Shown: piece by piece, positions 55,710 to 64,000 of the stretch
Layout: each line of letters starts with the position of its first letter
Position numbering within the stretch: the stretch's first letter is position 1
Source: Paraspadella gotoi
Lineage: Eukaryota; Chaetognatha
Direction of reading: 5' to 3'
Length of the DNA: 64,000 bases
Assembly: GCA_051294375.1 (NCBI GenBank)
Contig: CM119267.1
Span: forward strand, 16,699,189-16,763,188
Program-made: the position numbers and the translations under genes
The notes under the pieces: model-generated
Told to the model about the DNA's origin: nothing
Seen by the model: the letters and a program-made list of their open reading frames with translations, nothing else
Database searches by the model: none

Positions 55710-56240
55710 TCTGTGTCTCTCTCTTTCTCTCTTTCTCTCTCTCTCTCTTTCCATCCCTCAGTCCTTTCTTCCTCCCTTCCCTTCTCTTTGACCTTTCCTT
55801 TTCTTCCCTCTTCCCTTCTCTTTGCCTTTCATTTTTCCTCTCTTCCCTTCTCTTGTCCTCCTTCTTTCTTCCTCTCTTCCTTCTCTTTGACCTTTCCTTT
55901 CTTCCTCTCTTTCCCCTTCTCTTTGACCTTTCGCTTTCTTCCTCCTCTCCCTTCTCTTTGCCTTTCCTTTCTTCCTCTCTTCCCTCTCTTTGTCCTTTCC
56001 TTTCTTCCTCTCTTCCCTTCTCTTTGTCCTTTCCTTTCATTCCTCGACTTCCTCCTCCCTTTATCCTTAGTTCCTCTTTGTCCTGGTCAACCTTCTCCCT
56101 TTTTCCTTCCGCTTTCTATTTCCCTTTTCCCCTCTATATTTTCCTCTCTTTTTTCTCCCTCTATCTTATCCCCTCTATCTTTTCTTCTCTATCCTCTCCT
56201 CCTACTCCCATTGTCCTTTTTCCCCCCTCTCTCCCCTCCC
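55710..56240 (+). repeat. Degenerate CTTTCCTTTCTTCCTC-type pyrimidine satellite
   Basis: Recurring units of about 30 bases containing CTTTGACC/CTTTGTCC TTTCCTTTCTTCCTCTC: at 55791, 55887, 55922, 55952, 55989 and 56025. The 216-codon Phe/Leu/Pro frame is its translation. Confidence 0.75.
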
Positions 56241-56316
56241 CCCCCTTTTTCGACTTAGTCTTCTTTGCACTGGCGCCGAAGTTCATATATCATAATCCCC
56301 TTGTCAAAACCTTTTG

Positions 56317-56352
56317 GCGGCAGCGGCGGCGGCGGCGGCAGCAGCGGCATTT
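56317..56352 (+). repeat. (GGC)n/(CAG) short triplet array
   Basis: GGCGGCAGCGGC repeated imperfectly for about 35 bases. Confidence 0.85.
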
Positions 56353-57076
56353 TTTCGCGGCAGAGGAGGTGGCAACCGATTAGTCAGCCAAGTATCCTTT
56401 TAAATTTAATTATTCACTTCACTTAGCCTTTTGTTTTGTCTTAATATAAGACGCAAATTCTTCATACACCTTAACAAAGCATCGGCAAAATGGTTCATTA
56501 ATTTTTCTAAAATAAATTTTTAGTTGACAATTACTAACTATCTGTGAGCTATCCTATATTTTGAAGAGATCATAGCTTAAAATGCCCAAAATTGTCCACC
56601 AAAAAAAAAAGTTTCCCCTATTTTGGGTGAATTTCAAGTCTCCGCGCGCGCGCGCGTCCTCAATCCCTTGTAGTTTCTGTCCCCTTAAAGGTTTCAGCCT
56701 TGAGTGGAAAGTTTCGACATTGAATTTAGATTTTTGCTCTGCGTGAATATGAAATGATTTCAGGGAGACAGGTAATCAAAAAAAAAAGAGAGGGACGCGT
56801 GAGGGAGATGAGAAAATAAAGAGGAAGAGGAAAGCGCGAAATGTGTAACAAGAAAGATTCCGAAGAATAAATTAATTGACGGAGTAATTAGCTCGGTAAT
56901 TAGCGGTGATTAATAGGTTCAAGATTAATTTCTATCAATATGTTGAAGTTATGACAAAAGGAAAGATAACGAATATAGATTTCGAAACTAGAAAAGAAAG
57001 AATTGAACATCTTAGGGCCTCAAATTCAACCCAGAGATAAAAAATGTGAGGTCGCTAGATAAAAAGAGAAACATAA

Positions 57077-57078
<2 letters not shown>
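56353..57078. other. AT-rich sequence with a (CG)7 run at 56643-56656
   Basis: The alternating CG run is a candidate for Z-form DNA and stands alone in AT-rich surroundings. No gene supported. Confidence 0.5.

Positions 57079-57125
<47 letters not shown>
57079..57125 (+). repeat. (GA)n microsatellite
   Basis: About 47 bases of GA; purine-rich sequence follows to 57320. Confidence 0.97.
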
Positions 57126-57129
<4 letters not shown>

Positions 57130-57410
57130 AACCTGACATGAGAAGTCGTTGGGTTGGACGGTGAGACAATTTCGAGAAAGAGAAGAGAGATGACAGGAAA
57201 GGGGAAAGGAAGAAGGAAAAGAGAGGAAGGAGAAAAGAGGAGAGGAAGGTCAATGAGAGAAGTGATGACCTTCGTTGGATGTAGTAGAAACGAAATAGAA
57301 AGGGAAGAGAACCAGAAAGGAGACAAATGGCATCCAAATTTAGCAAAAAGAACGACACGTGAAAAAATTTAAAATAAATAAAATGTTAGTTGTAACAGAG
57401 TCGGGCTATC

Positions 57411-57496
57411 TACTAATGAATGTAAACTGTTTGAAACTGAACAGAATATACACTGTATATTCCGTTCAGTTTCAAACAGTTTACATTCATTCGTAG
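57411..57496. repeat. Near-perfect inverted repeat, about 41-bp arms, 3-nt loop
   Basis: Left arm 57411-57451 (core GTAAACTGTTTGAAACTGAAC) pairs with right arm 57455-57496 with one substitution and one insertion. The loop is ACT at 57452-57454. An (AT)n tract follows at 57508-57545. The loop is too short for a typical microRNA precursor; a foldback element, a recent hairpin-mediated duplication or a read artefact are the options. Confidence 0.85.
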
Positions 57497-57699
57497 TCTA
57501 CAGTATATTATATAAATATATATATATATATTGTATATTATACAGTCTCGTTGCGTGATTAAAAAAAGTCGACCGGTGAAAAATAAGGTAAAGTTCGCGC
57601 CAAAAAAGAATATCAATAATAAGTAATTAAGTATAATCGTAAAAAAGGCACTAGTTGCCAAAAAAAGTGAGATAAAAAAAATCGAAGGTAAGGAAGGTG

Positions 57700-59080
57700 T
57701 GTCAGAGAGAGAGAGAGAGAAGGAGGAGAGGAGAGAGACGCGAGCGCACGAGAGAGTGACTGTGACATCATCTGACGTCCGGACTATGGCATCAGGGCTC
57801 CGCATAGCGTGCCGTGAGGTGCGCCAGCGATCCCTAACCGCGTGCGACCAGCGGGCACGGGCCAATGCTCTGCCCGTATGAGCGGCTGCGCTGGCTCCAC
57901 AGCTATTTGAAAGACATGAGTCGTAGGAGTCTCTCCGCGCCCACGAGGACTCCCGTCCGGCGTCACTCGTGGGCCATGCAGGAGGAGGGGCGGGGATACT
58001 GGGTGGACATTTCTTCGTGTACCCTGGAGACGGTCCCGGCCTCGACCCGAGAGGCGGTACAGCAGAGCGCCGCCGGATTGCTCAGAACCGCGATCCCTTC
58101 TTCGCGGGGCGTGATGCGGTAGGGGCTGAGGGGGACAAAAAGGGTCGAGACAAGAGAATCTATAGCATGAAACGGGGCCGGGCGGTGTTCGGAAGGCAGG
58201 GGATAGGTGAAGCAGCCCCGTCCCGGAGGTGGGAGGTCCTGGGGATAGGAGGATCGACAGGCGGTTCGGAGGGAGATGAGGACGGAGAGAGGAGGAAGGA
58301 GGGAGGGATGGACGGTGAGTAAACGAGAAGACTTGCAGTATGAGCAAAGACGTAGACGCCGCGTTGGGGCGCGGGGAAAGAGGGCGGCGTTAGAGTGAGA
58401 CAATCGGAGAGGAAGGCGGGTAAGACAGGTGACGAGGAGACTCCAGACGACGCCATGAGGAGTATACGTGTAGAGGAGAGAATTGACCGACGCTGAGGAA
58501 GGACGCGGAAGACTGAAGTGGGCTGAAAGTGCTGGGAACGTGTAGGGACATGTAAGCCTCGACCCAGCGTCTAGGAGATGATCGCGCCGTCAGTAGCAGG
58601 GAGGGATGTTAAAACAGCGAATCCGAGGTCGGATAGAGTTAGTCCAGATCGGCGCTGCGTGTGTTCGAGACAAAGCTCGACATATGTAGAGACCACAGGC
58701 TGCGCCCTCAAACACAATCTTAGCATATTGCCTCTAGGTTCGAGAGGGAGGTGGTGTAACACCACTGGCACACACATCTCTCACGTCGCCGGTGGATCTC
58801 AGCCATCGGGCTCGCTACTGATGCTACGGGGGCTCGAGATCCGAGTTAGTCAGGTGACACTATAACCGCGGGGACCGCCGCCGAAATGTCCAGTACTGAG
58901 CCCTAGCTGCGGTCATCCACGATCTCATTCGCTGAGGGCGTCGGCCCGCTCTATCGTCGTTCACCTAGACTGTCAAGGACGAGATGGACGCCAGACCATT
59001 GATAGCTGGTGACCGCAGAAGCTTTGGCTCTACGCAAGTCCGCAACCACCGCGCTGGACACGAGGGATTTAATCACGAGG
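57700..59080 (+). other. GC-rich island with several short open frames
   Basis: GC content is visibly higher than in both flanks. Overlapping frames on both strands reach 85-187 codons. The most protein-like are plus 57865-58122 (RGYWVDISSCTLETV in its second half) and a plus stretch from an AG at 58969 reading TVKDEMDARPLIAGDR. Neither has a domain I recognise. It could be a CpG-island promoter with first exons, or sequence of foreign origin. Confidence 0.35.
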
Positions 59081-59087
59081 AGAGGAG

Positions 59088-59092
<5 letters not shown>

Positions 59093-59143
<51 letters not shown>

Positions 59144-59270
59144 CCGAGGGCCAGATTCTAAAAGAGCTAAAAACGAGATGCGTCACGTTGCTAGGCTACG
59201 GATAGATTTTGGTCGCGTCGCGTCATTCCTTGTCGTTCCATGTCGAATTGGGGCCAGGGGTCGAGGGAAG

Positions 59271-59346
<76 letters not shown>

Positions 59347-59347
59347 A
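59093..59347 (+). repeat. (GA)n microsatellites, two tracts
   Basis: GA at 59093-59141 and 59275-59347, separated by about 130 bases containing TGTCGTTCCATGTCG. (CT)n at 59432-59500 is complementary to both. Confidence 0.96.
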
Positions 59348-59462
59348 TGTCAGGTGGTTTTCTCATAAATCGGCTTGTTTCGTACAATTTCCCTAAGACG
59401 ACTTTCTGTCACAATGAAACGGATTTGAGATTCTCTCTCTCGTCTCTTCTCTCTCTCCTCTC

Positions 59463-59500
<38 letters not shown>

Positions 59501-59502
<2 letters not shown>

Positions 59503-59935
59503 CACTCCCCAGTGGGGAAGTCCCCACTCCCTCCCTTTCTCTCAATTTTAACGCCGGCTTGAATTCAAATGACATTTTCTCTATCTTTCCGTTGTTCCAC
59601 AGATGTTGGTCGCTCGTTTTATTCCATCACATCGACTTCTCGTGGCGCAATAATCGCGAGCGTGAAAGTTTTCATTTCCAACCATCAAAGATCCTTTAGT
59701 TGTCCCCCGATTTGTGTCACTTGAACTTTTTTTGATTTCCACCTTGATTCTTTTTTTTTAGTTTCGTTTGGGAAATTCGGTGTAGGAATTTCTAATGAGT
59801 CAAATTATAGTTATATTGTCAAATTATCTAATTGTATAGTTTAATTATGATTATCGTTGCGTCATAGAGCGACAGAGATTTGCTTTGTAGTGTTTTGCAT
59901 TCGCTAACTTTTTTTAATTACAATTAAGAGGGAAA
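59501..59935. other. AT-rich sequence with a short palindrome
   Basis: CCCCAGTGGGGAAGTCCCCACT at about 59507-59528 can fold on itself. No gene supported. Confidence 0.45.
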
Positions 59936-60136
59936 ATGGATATTTCCGACTTCAAAATTTGCATAGCAAATTTTTCGAACCAAAATGAAAGAAAATTGTC
60001 GCGAATCAGCAAGATCGAGTCATTGACGCCGATGAAAAACAAAATGGCGGCCTCAGTTCAATCGGCGTCGCCGGCGTCGTTGTTGCAGACATTGAAAATC
60101 GGCGTCTTCGATCTCACAACTTGCTTTTGTATGTAA
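59936..60136 (+). CDS. Possible first exon or small ORF (66 residues), with an AAAATGGCGGCC start
   Basis: ATG at 59936 (GAAAATGG) reads MDISDFKICIANFSN, then a Lys/Ser-rich middle, then ASVQSASPASLLQTLK and FDLTTCFCM-TAA. A second ATG at 60044 lies in CAAAATGGCGGCC, a near-perfect YY1/TISU start element, suggesting that transcription may start here and that MAASVQSASPASLLQ is the true N-terminus. A donor-like TAT|GTAACC lies at 60133. No family recognised. Confidence 0.3.
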   Translation: MDISDFKICIANFSNQNERKLSRISKIESLTPMKNKMAASVQSASPASLLQTLKIGVFDLTTCFCM

Positions 60137-61549
60137 CCGCTGTAACCGCTCCGTAATGGAAAGAACAAGTATTTTAATAATTTTTTTTTTCTTTCTTCTT
60201 TCTTTTTTATTTTCTTCTCTTTTTATTTCTTTCTTTCTCTCTTGTTTTCTTTCTCTTCTATTCTCTTTCAATCATTCTTTCTTTTTTCTCACTCTCTTTC
60301 TTTCAATTTTATTTTCTTTCTTTGACTTTATCTTGCTTTCTTTTTCTTTTTTTTTTTCTTCTCTATTTCGACTCTACTTTCGACCCTCGACCTCGGAATC
60401 CCGGTCCCTCGGTCTCTCCCTTGATTCCCTCATATCTTTTTGGTCTTTTCCCTTCCTTTATTTCTTTAGATCTCTCTTTCGCTCTTTCCCTGCAGGTTCT
60501 TTAATTCTTTTCTCTATCCTAATTAGTCCACTCACTCTTGTTTCCACGCCTCCGAAAACTCCTCTTCCACGCTCCAAATCAATGTCTCAGATGAAGTCTG
60601 AGGAGTAAGGCATAATGGTTTTTTTTTTTAACTTAACGCCGATCTCAACTAAATTTTTTTTGCGAAGTCAATTTTGGTTCTAATTTTGCATTACAAAAAT
60701 CATCACGTCTTTGAATTTCGCGAATTCTACTACTTTTCCTGGATTTTCCTTCATTTATTTTGATTTATTGCATTGATTTTGCCTTCCAACATTTACTTGA
60801 GCCAGTTGAATTCACGTTAGGAAACCGGTTAGAGATCGACGCCTGAGCTCATCTCTTGATTCGCTGGGCGAGAGAGACAATTCTCTACACATTCTATTAT
60901 TTTTATTTCTTTTGTTTGCTATTTAGTTTCAACAAAATTCTGCCGTCAAACATCTGCTTCCTCTTCGAACCTTTTGTCTTGACGACAACAAAAAAAAGAA
61001 TTTCTCAATAGCAACGATCAATTCGTTTCCTGCGATGATAGAACCTAAATGTAAAAATCCAAAAACATAAAATATAAAATTGCATTCCGTTAAAATACTG
61101 GAACTTACTATACTGCGACGGAAAAAAAAGTAGCCACTTGTTTCACACCAAGAAAAACTATATTGATAATTATATTGATACTGTAGAAGACGAAAATATG
61201 AGAAAATAAAGGTAGGAAAAAAGGTGAAGAATTGTGACGATGTAAGAGAAGTAGAAAAGAAGTGAGACGAGCTCTCTCCTGATCCACTTTTATCATCGCC
61301 CGGACCAACTTGACCTTACGGTCGCCTCGGCCCTATTACTGTGTCCGGTCAATCTAAGATCATTGCCAAAGCTAGGGCAAAGTGACCGTGTGGATAGACT
61401 GGCTCGGAGAAAGAGGAGAGAGGAAGGGTTTAGAGAGAGAGACCGGTGGTAAGTCGCCTCAATACCTGAATTTCACAATATAGATATATAAAATAAAGCG
61501 TATTGAAAGCTGAAGCGATTGGTCTAAGTCCCAATAAAATCATGACTTT
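60137..61549. other. T-rich then AT-rich sequence
   Basis: 60170-60500 is CTTT-rich low complexity; the long Phe/Ser/Leu frame is an artefact. 60600-61545 has no supportable gene. Confidence 0.5.
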
Positions 61550-61734
61550 CCAGGTTAACGCCCTGCTCCTTCCTCGGTCCGCCTATCTCGTACACAATGT
61601 TATATTTTGAAAAAGGGCCTCCAGGTTAACGCCCTGCTCCTTCCTCGGTCCGCCTATCTCGTACACAATGTTATATTTTGAAAAAGGGCCTCCAGGTTAA
61701 CGCCCTGCTCCTTCCTCGGTCCGCCTATCTCGTA
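61550..61734 (+). repeat. 71-bp tandem repeat, 2.6 exact units
   Basis: Units start at 61550, 61621 and 61692 with CCAGGTTAACGCCCTGCTCC; the third is cut at CTATCTCGTA. The copies show no mismatch by eye, unlike the indel-ridden block duplications elsewhere. It lies at the boundary where microsatellites stop and AT-rich, gene-bearing sequence begins. Confidence 0.93.
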
Positions 61735-62196
61735 TAGGGAAATTTCCCCTATTATTGAATATTTATAATATGATTTTAGTTGAACAAATTCAGCATCAAA
61801 TATCTGTAGGGATAGGTATCAACCATATTTAACCTAAATTAAATGAAAATAAGTATGGAAATTACATGGAAAAACAATCTTTTAAAAGTAATGAAAAAGC
61901 AATTGAGTGATAACTTACCCGAGGTTACTTTTAAAGCTATTTCATATCTAAATTTTTTATCTTATGGCATCTTATATTAAAACTCTCATATTTATATTAA
62001 AACTATTTTTGTTATTTTTGTCATAGAATTATATTTAGATTGATATTTTTTTTAAAAATGATTTTTTTTAATATTTATTATATTTGCAGAGATTAAAAAA
62101 ATATTTTTATAGAAAACTAAAGATTTTCTGAAAATATTTTTTAGAAGGTACCATTTTGATTTCGTATAAACATTGTCACATAAGCTTCGATCGACC
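61735..62196. other. AT-rich 5' flank of the XK-related gene
   Basis: No TATA or exon signal that I can defend. An in-frame TAA at 62167-62169 precedes the proposed start. Confidence 0.4.
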
Positions 62197-62440
62197 ATGT
62201 TGCCTGTATTATTGCTGATCAATTGCGTTATGTCCATCATAGACATTGGCACAGATTCCAATGTCGCCTTTAAATACTTGAGATCGACTGAAATTGAGAT
62301 GGCGTCCGTGGGAAAAGCGTTGCTGGCCGTCTTGTTTGTGCACTGTGGAATCTCGGCCGCTTATGGACTTTGGTTCCTGCGTAAAAACCGAAATCATTTC
62401 CCAAGGATCTTTAGGAACTGGAAGACAAAATGGACAACGG
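62197..62440 (+). CDS. XK-related protein, exon A (81 codons plus 1 nt)
   Basis: Proposed start ATG 62197 (TCGACCATGT). Residues 1-16 form a first membrane helix entering the acidic motif SIIDIGTDSNVAFKYL, matching the D-x-G-T-D-x(3)-A signature early in XK-related proteins. A second helix follows (LLAVLFVHCGISAAYGLWFL), then a basic loop (RKNRNHFPRIFRNWK) and donor ACGG|GTAAAA at 62441. XK-family members are multi-pass plasma-membrane proteins, some of them phospholipid scramblases. The usual N-terminus is slightly longer, so an upstream exon is possible. Confidence 0.55.
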
Positions 62441-62602
62441 GTAAAATAAAGGCTGATAAAGATAGAAAATGATTACAGAGGTGGATGAATTTAATAATTC
62501 AATAACTTATGTTGTTTACACTAAGATTATTTTTTGGTCAATTTTTTTTAAACTTTCAAATTAATTAATTCAATTTTAAAATTTTTTTATCTCTTTTACC
62601 AG

Positions 62603-62694
62603 TAATTCTACATTTAATTGGGCTGGGATCTATACCGATAGGCATCGATTGTTACCTTGACTTGGAGAAGTTTTCAAGATCGCCCCACAATATA
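62603..62694 (+). CDS. XK-related protein, exon B (about 30 codons)
   Basis: Acceptor CTCTTTTACCAG; the first two bases complete the split codon from exon A as Val. It reads VILHLIGLGSIPIGID, then CYLDLEKFSRSPHNI, to a GTCAGT donor at 62695. This aligns with the XK-family segment LLHLLQLGPxxR that forms the next helix, with the usual acidic residues after it. The donor is weaker than average. The 162-nt intron is AT-rich. Confidence 0.55.
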
Positions 62695-62929
62695 GTCAGT
62701 ATTGATATAAAAATAGTTTTTTTCCATTCATTCTATACATAAATGTCTCTAAAGATCTGAAAATGATACAATTTTAGAAAATTAAAATTTAGCATATAAA
62801 ATTTAAAGATAAAAACCAATAAAAATACTTTGGTAAATTTATTTTTTAGTTTAATTTTATATATTTACGAGGGACCAGTAAGCTATATTTATATATTTAT
62901 TATCATATATTTATATTATATTTATATCA

Positions 62930-63342
62930 TTATACTATTTAATATAGAGTAATAAGTATACTAATAGGCTAAAAATTCAATTGCAATATATTTAACTTTT
63001 TAAGATAGGATTTGGATTCCTTGCAAAAAGTTTGAATGTAGCAATGTATAAAAAATTCGTTTCAGTAAGTTAAATATAAAAAAACTTTAATTTAAGCAAC
63101 GCGATTTTTAATTTTCTAACTTAAAAATATAGTTATTTTATAATTTTAACTACTTAAAATCAACATAATTTTTTGAAAAAGAGTGTTATATTTTTCCTTT
63201 AATCACTTAAACAGAGGAATCCTGAATCTATTTTCAGACAATTTAAAAAAAAACATGTGTTAAAAAATTTTCATGATATATAATATAAAGTATTACTATA
63301 TACAAAATAAGCTGTCTGGGCTACTATATTTGTAAAAAAAGT
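62930..63342 (+). repeat. Near-duplicate block, copy 1, containing exon C
   Basis: Runs from TAGAGTAATAAGTATA to TGTAAAAAAAGT just before the 25-N gap, and is repeated at 63394-63775 with indels only. Confidence 0.9.
63005..63064 (+). CDS. XK-related protein, exon C (20 codons)
   Basis: Acceptor TTAACTTTTTAAG, frame IGFGFLAKSLNVAMYKKFVS, consensus donor TCA|GTAAGT at 63065, phase 0 at both ends and compatible with exon B. It resembles the XK-family helix usually written as S-x-L-S-x-A-W-x-x-x-Y-x-K, which normally follows the LRLFE...PQ motif. That LRLFE/PQL segment is not found between exons B and C, so an exon is missing, divergent or lost in the assembly. Confidence 0.45.
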
Positions 63343-63367
63343 NNNNNNNNNNNNNNNNNNNNNNNNN
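63343..63367. other. 25-N gap between duplicate blocks
   Basis: Exactly 25 N, with copy 1 ending at its left edge and copy 2 beginning just right of it. Confidence 0.99.
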
Positions 63368-63393
63368 ATATATTTATATATTTATATATTTAT

Positions 63394-63775
63394 ATAGAGT
63401 AATAAGTATATAATAGGCTAAAAATTCAAATTGCAAATTTTTAACTTTTAAGATAGGATTTGGATTCCTTGCAAAAAGTTTGAATGTAGCAATGTATAAA
63501 AAATTCGTTTCAGTAAGTTAAATATAAAAAAACTTTAATTTAAGCAACGCGATTTTTAATTTTCTAACTTAAAAATATAGTTATTTTATAATTTTAACTA
63601 CTTAAAATCAACATAATTTTTTGAAAAAGATTTATATTTTCCTTTATCAACTTTTAACGAGGAATCTGAATCTATTTTCAGAATTTAAAAAAAAACATTT
63701 TAAAATTTTCATATTATATAAAAGTATTACTATATACAAAATAAGCTGTCTGGGCTTCTATATTTGTAAAAAAAG
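63394..63775 (+). repeat. Near-duplicate block, copy 2
   Basis: Same landmarks as copy 1, slightly shorter in homopolymers; it extends beyond the shared part into unique AT-rich sequence to 64000. Confidence 0.9.
63453..63512 (+). CDS. Second copy of XK-related exon C, probably an assembly duplicate
   Basis: Identical 60-base exon with the same acceptor and GTAAGT donor as 63005-63064. Flanking intron sequence differs only by small indels. Using both copies would repeat a membrane helix and is unlikely. Confidence 0.4.
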
Positions 63776-64000
63776 AAAAATAACGAGATTAATATTCACT
63801 AAAATGATAGTTTTCAAGATATAACTGTTAAAATTTGATTTCAAACTTTCATTTCACCCTAATATTTACATCTTTTTTACGTGCTACTTTTTAAAATTAT
63901 AAGCTTTAATGATTTCTTTTGTATCAATAGTTGACCTTTGAAATGAAAACAATATTGGAAACGAATCTGAATTATCTTCATATCTTCTTTGAAGCTTTTC
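63776..64000. other. AT-rich intron-like sequence at the window edge
   Basis: No exon recognised; the XK-related gene should continue to the right. Confidence 0.4.

Noticed and set aside
57411-57496. microRNA precursor
   Set aside because: The loop is only 3 nt and the arms are nearly perfect; no bulge pattern typical of precursors.
57784-58347. 187-codon minus-strand ORF, among the longest without N
   Set aside because: Pro/Ser/Leu/Arg composition on the pyrimidine-rich strand of a purine-biased segment; competing frames of 146 and 117 codons overlap it. No domain or splice support.
58852-58864. AGGTGACACTATA, a 13-base match to the SP6 phage promoter core
   Set aside because: The flanking bases do not match the full promoter (ATTT before, GAA after) or any vector polylinker. 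Probably chance, though vector contamination could be screened for.
61550-61734. Could the 71-bp tandem array be a CRISPR array?
   Set aside because: No constant-repeat/variable-spacer structure; the whole unit is identical. The setting is eukaryotic.

Overview
This is a draft-quality piece of an animal nuclear genome. The evidence is spliceosomal GT-AG signals with short introns, CpG-rich promoter-like stretches with CCAAT boxes and ATGGCGGC-type starts, a tRNA-derived SINE head, a MITE family, a hammerhead-like motif of the kind carried by Penelope-type retroelements, and an XK-related membrane-protein gene. Very long (GA)n/(CT)n tracts fall every 1-3 kb. I cannot name the species; an invertebrate fits best. 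There are no prokaryotic genes, no rRNA and no CRISPR array.

Most long reading frames are not genes. They are translations of (GA)n/(CT)n (Arg-Glu or Ser-Leu runs), of (GAC)n or (GAAA)n, or of assembly gaps. Real coding material is a set of short exons, recognised by an open frame bounded by splice signals. On the plus strand these are: a first exon behind a CCAAT/GC-box promoter (10130-10164), a terminal exon (14129-14247), a Glu-rich first exon (25842-25895), a possible first exon (32640-32786), an LRRNT-like Cys exon (36927-37070), three phase-compatible consecutive exons (40632-40778, 40970-41131, 41380-41475), a terminal exon (43717-43805) and an exon at 53731-53858. On the minus strand there is a Pro/Ser/Gln-rich exon (47899-48504). 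At the right end, three exons (62197-62440, 62603-62694, 63005-63064) splice in phase into the start of an XK-related protein.

Layout: 0-9.6 kb holds inverted and direct near-duplicates, gaps and microsatellites. 9.7-15 kb holds a promoter, a hammerhead-like motif, a GAC-repeat domain and a terminal exon. 15-18.3 kb is a duplicated promoter/first-exon block and GA arrays. 18.7-20.5 kb holds a SINE head and MITE copy 1. 20.9-35 kb is microsatellite-rich with gaps. 35.6-43.9 kb is the most gene-like stretch. 44-46.2 kb is purine/pyrimidine-rich. 46.25 kb has a perfect DR1 element. 47-49 kb is a minus-strand gene region. 50-57 kb holds gaps, microsatellites and MITE copy 2. 57.7-59.1 kb is a GC-rich island. 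61.5 kb has a 71-bp tandem array. 61.8-64 kb is AT-rich and carries the XK-related gene.

Assembly quality matters for every claim here. Five gaps are exactly 25 N, and at least three sit beside near-identical blocks that differ mainly by single-base insertions and deletions, including a duplicated XK-related exon. These look like unmerged long-read gap fills rather than biological duplications, and the same error type probably breaks real reading frames.
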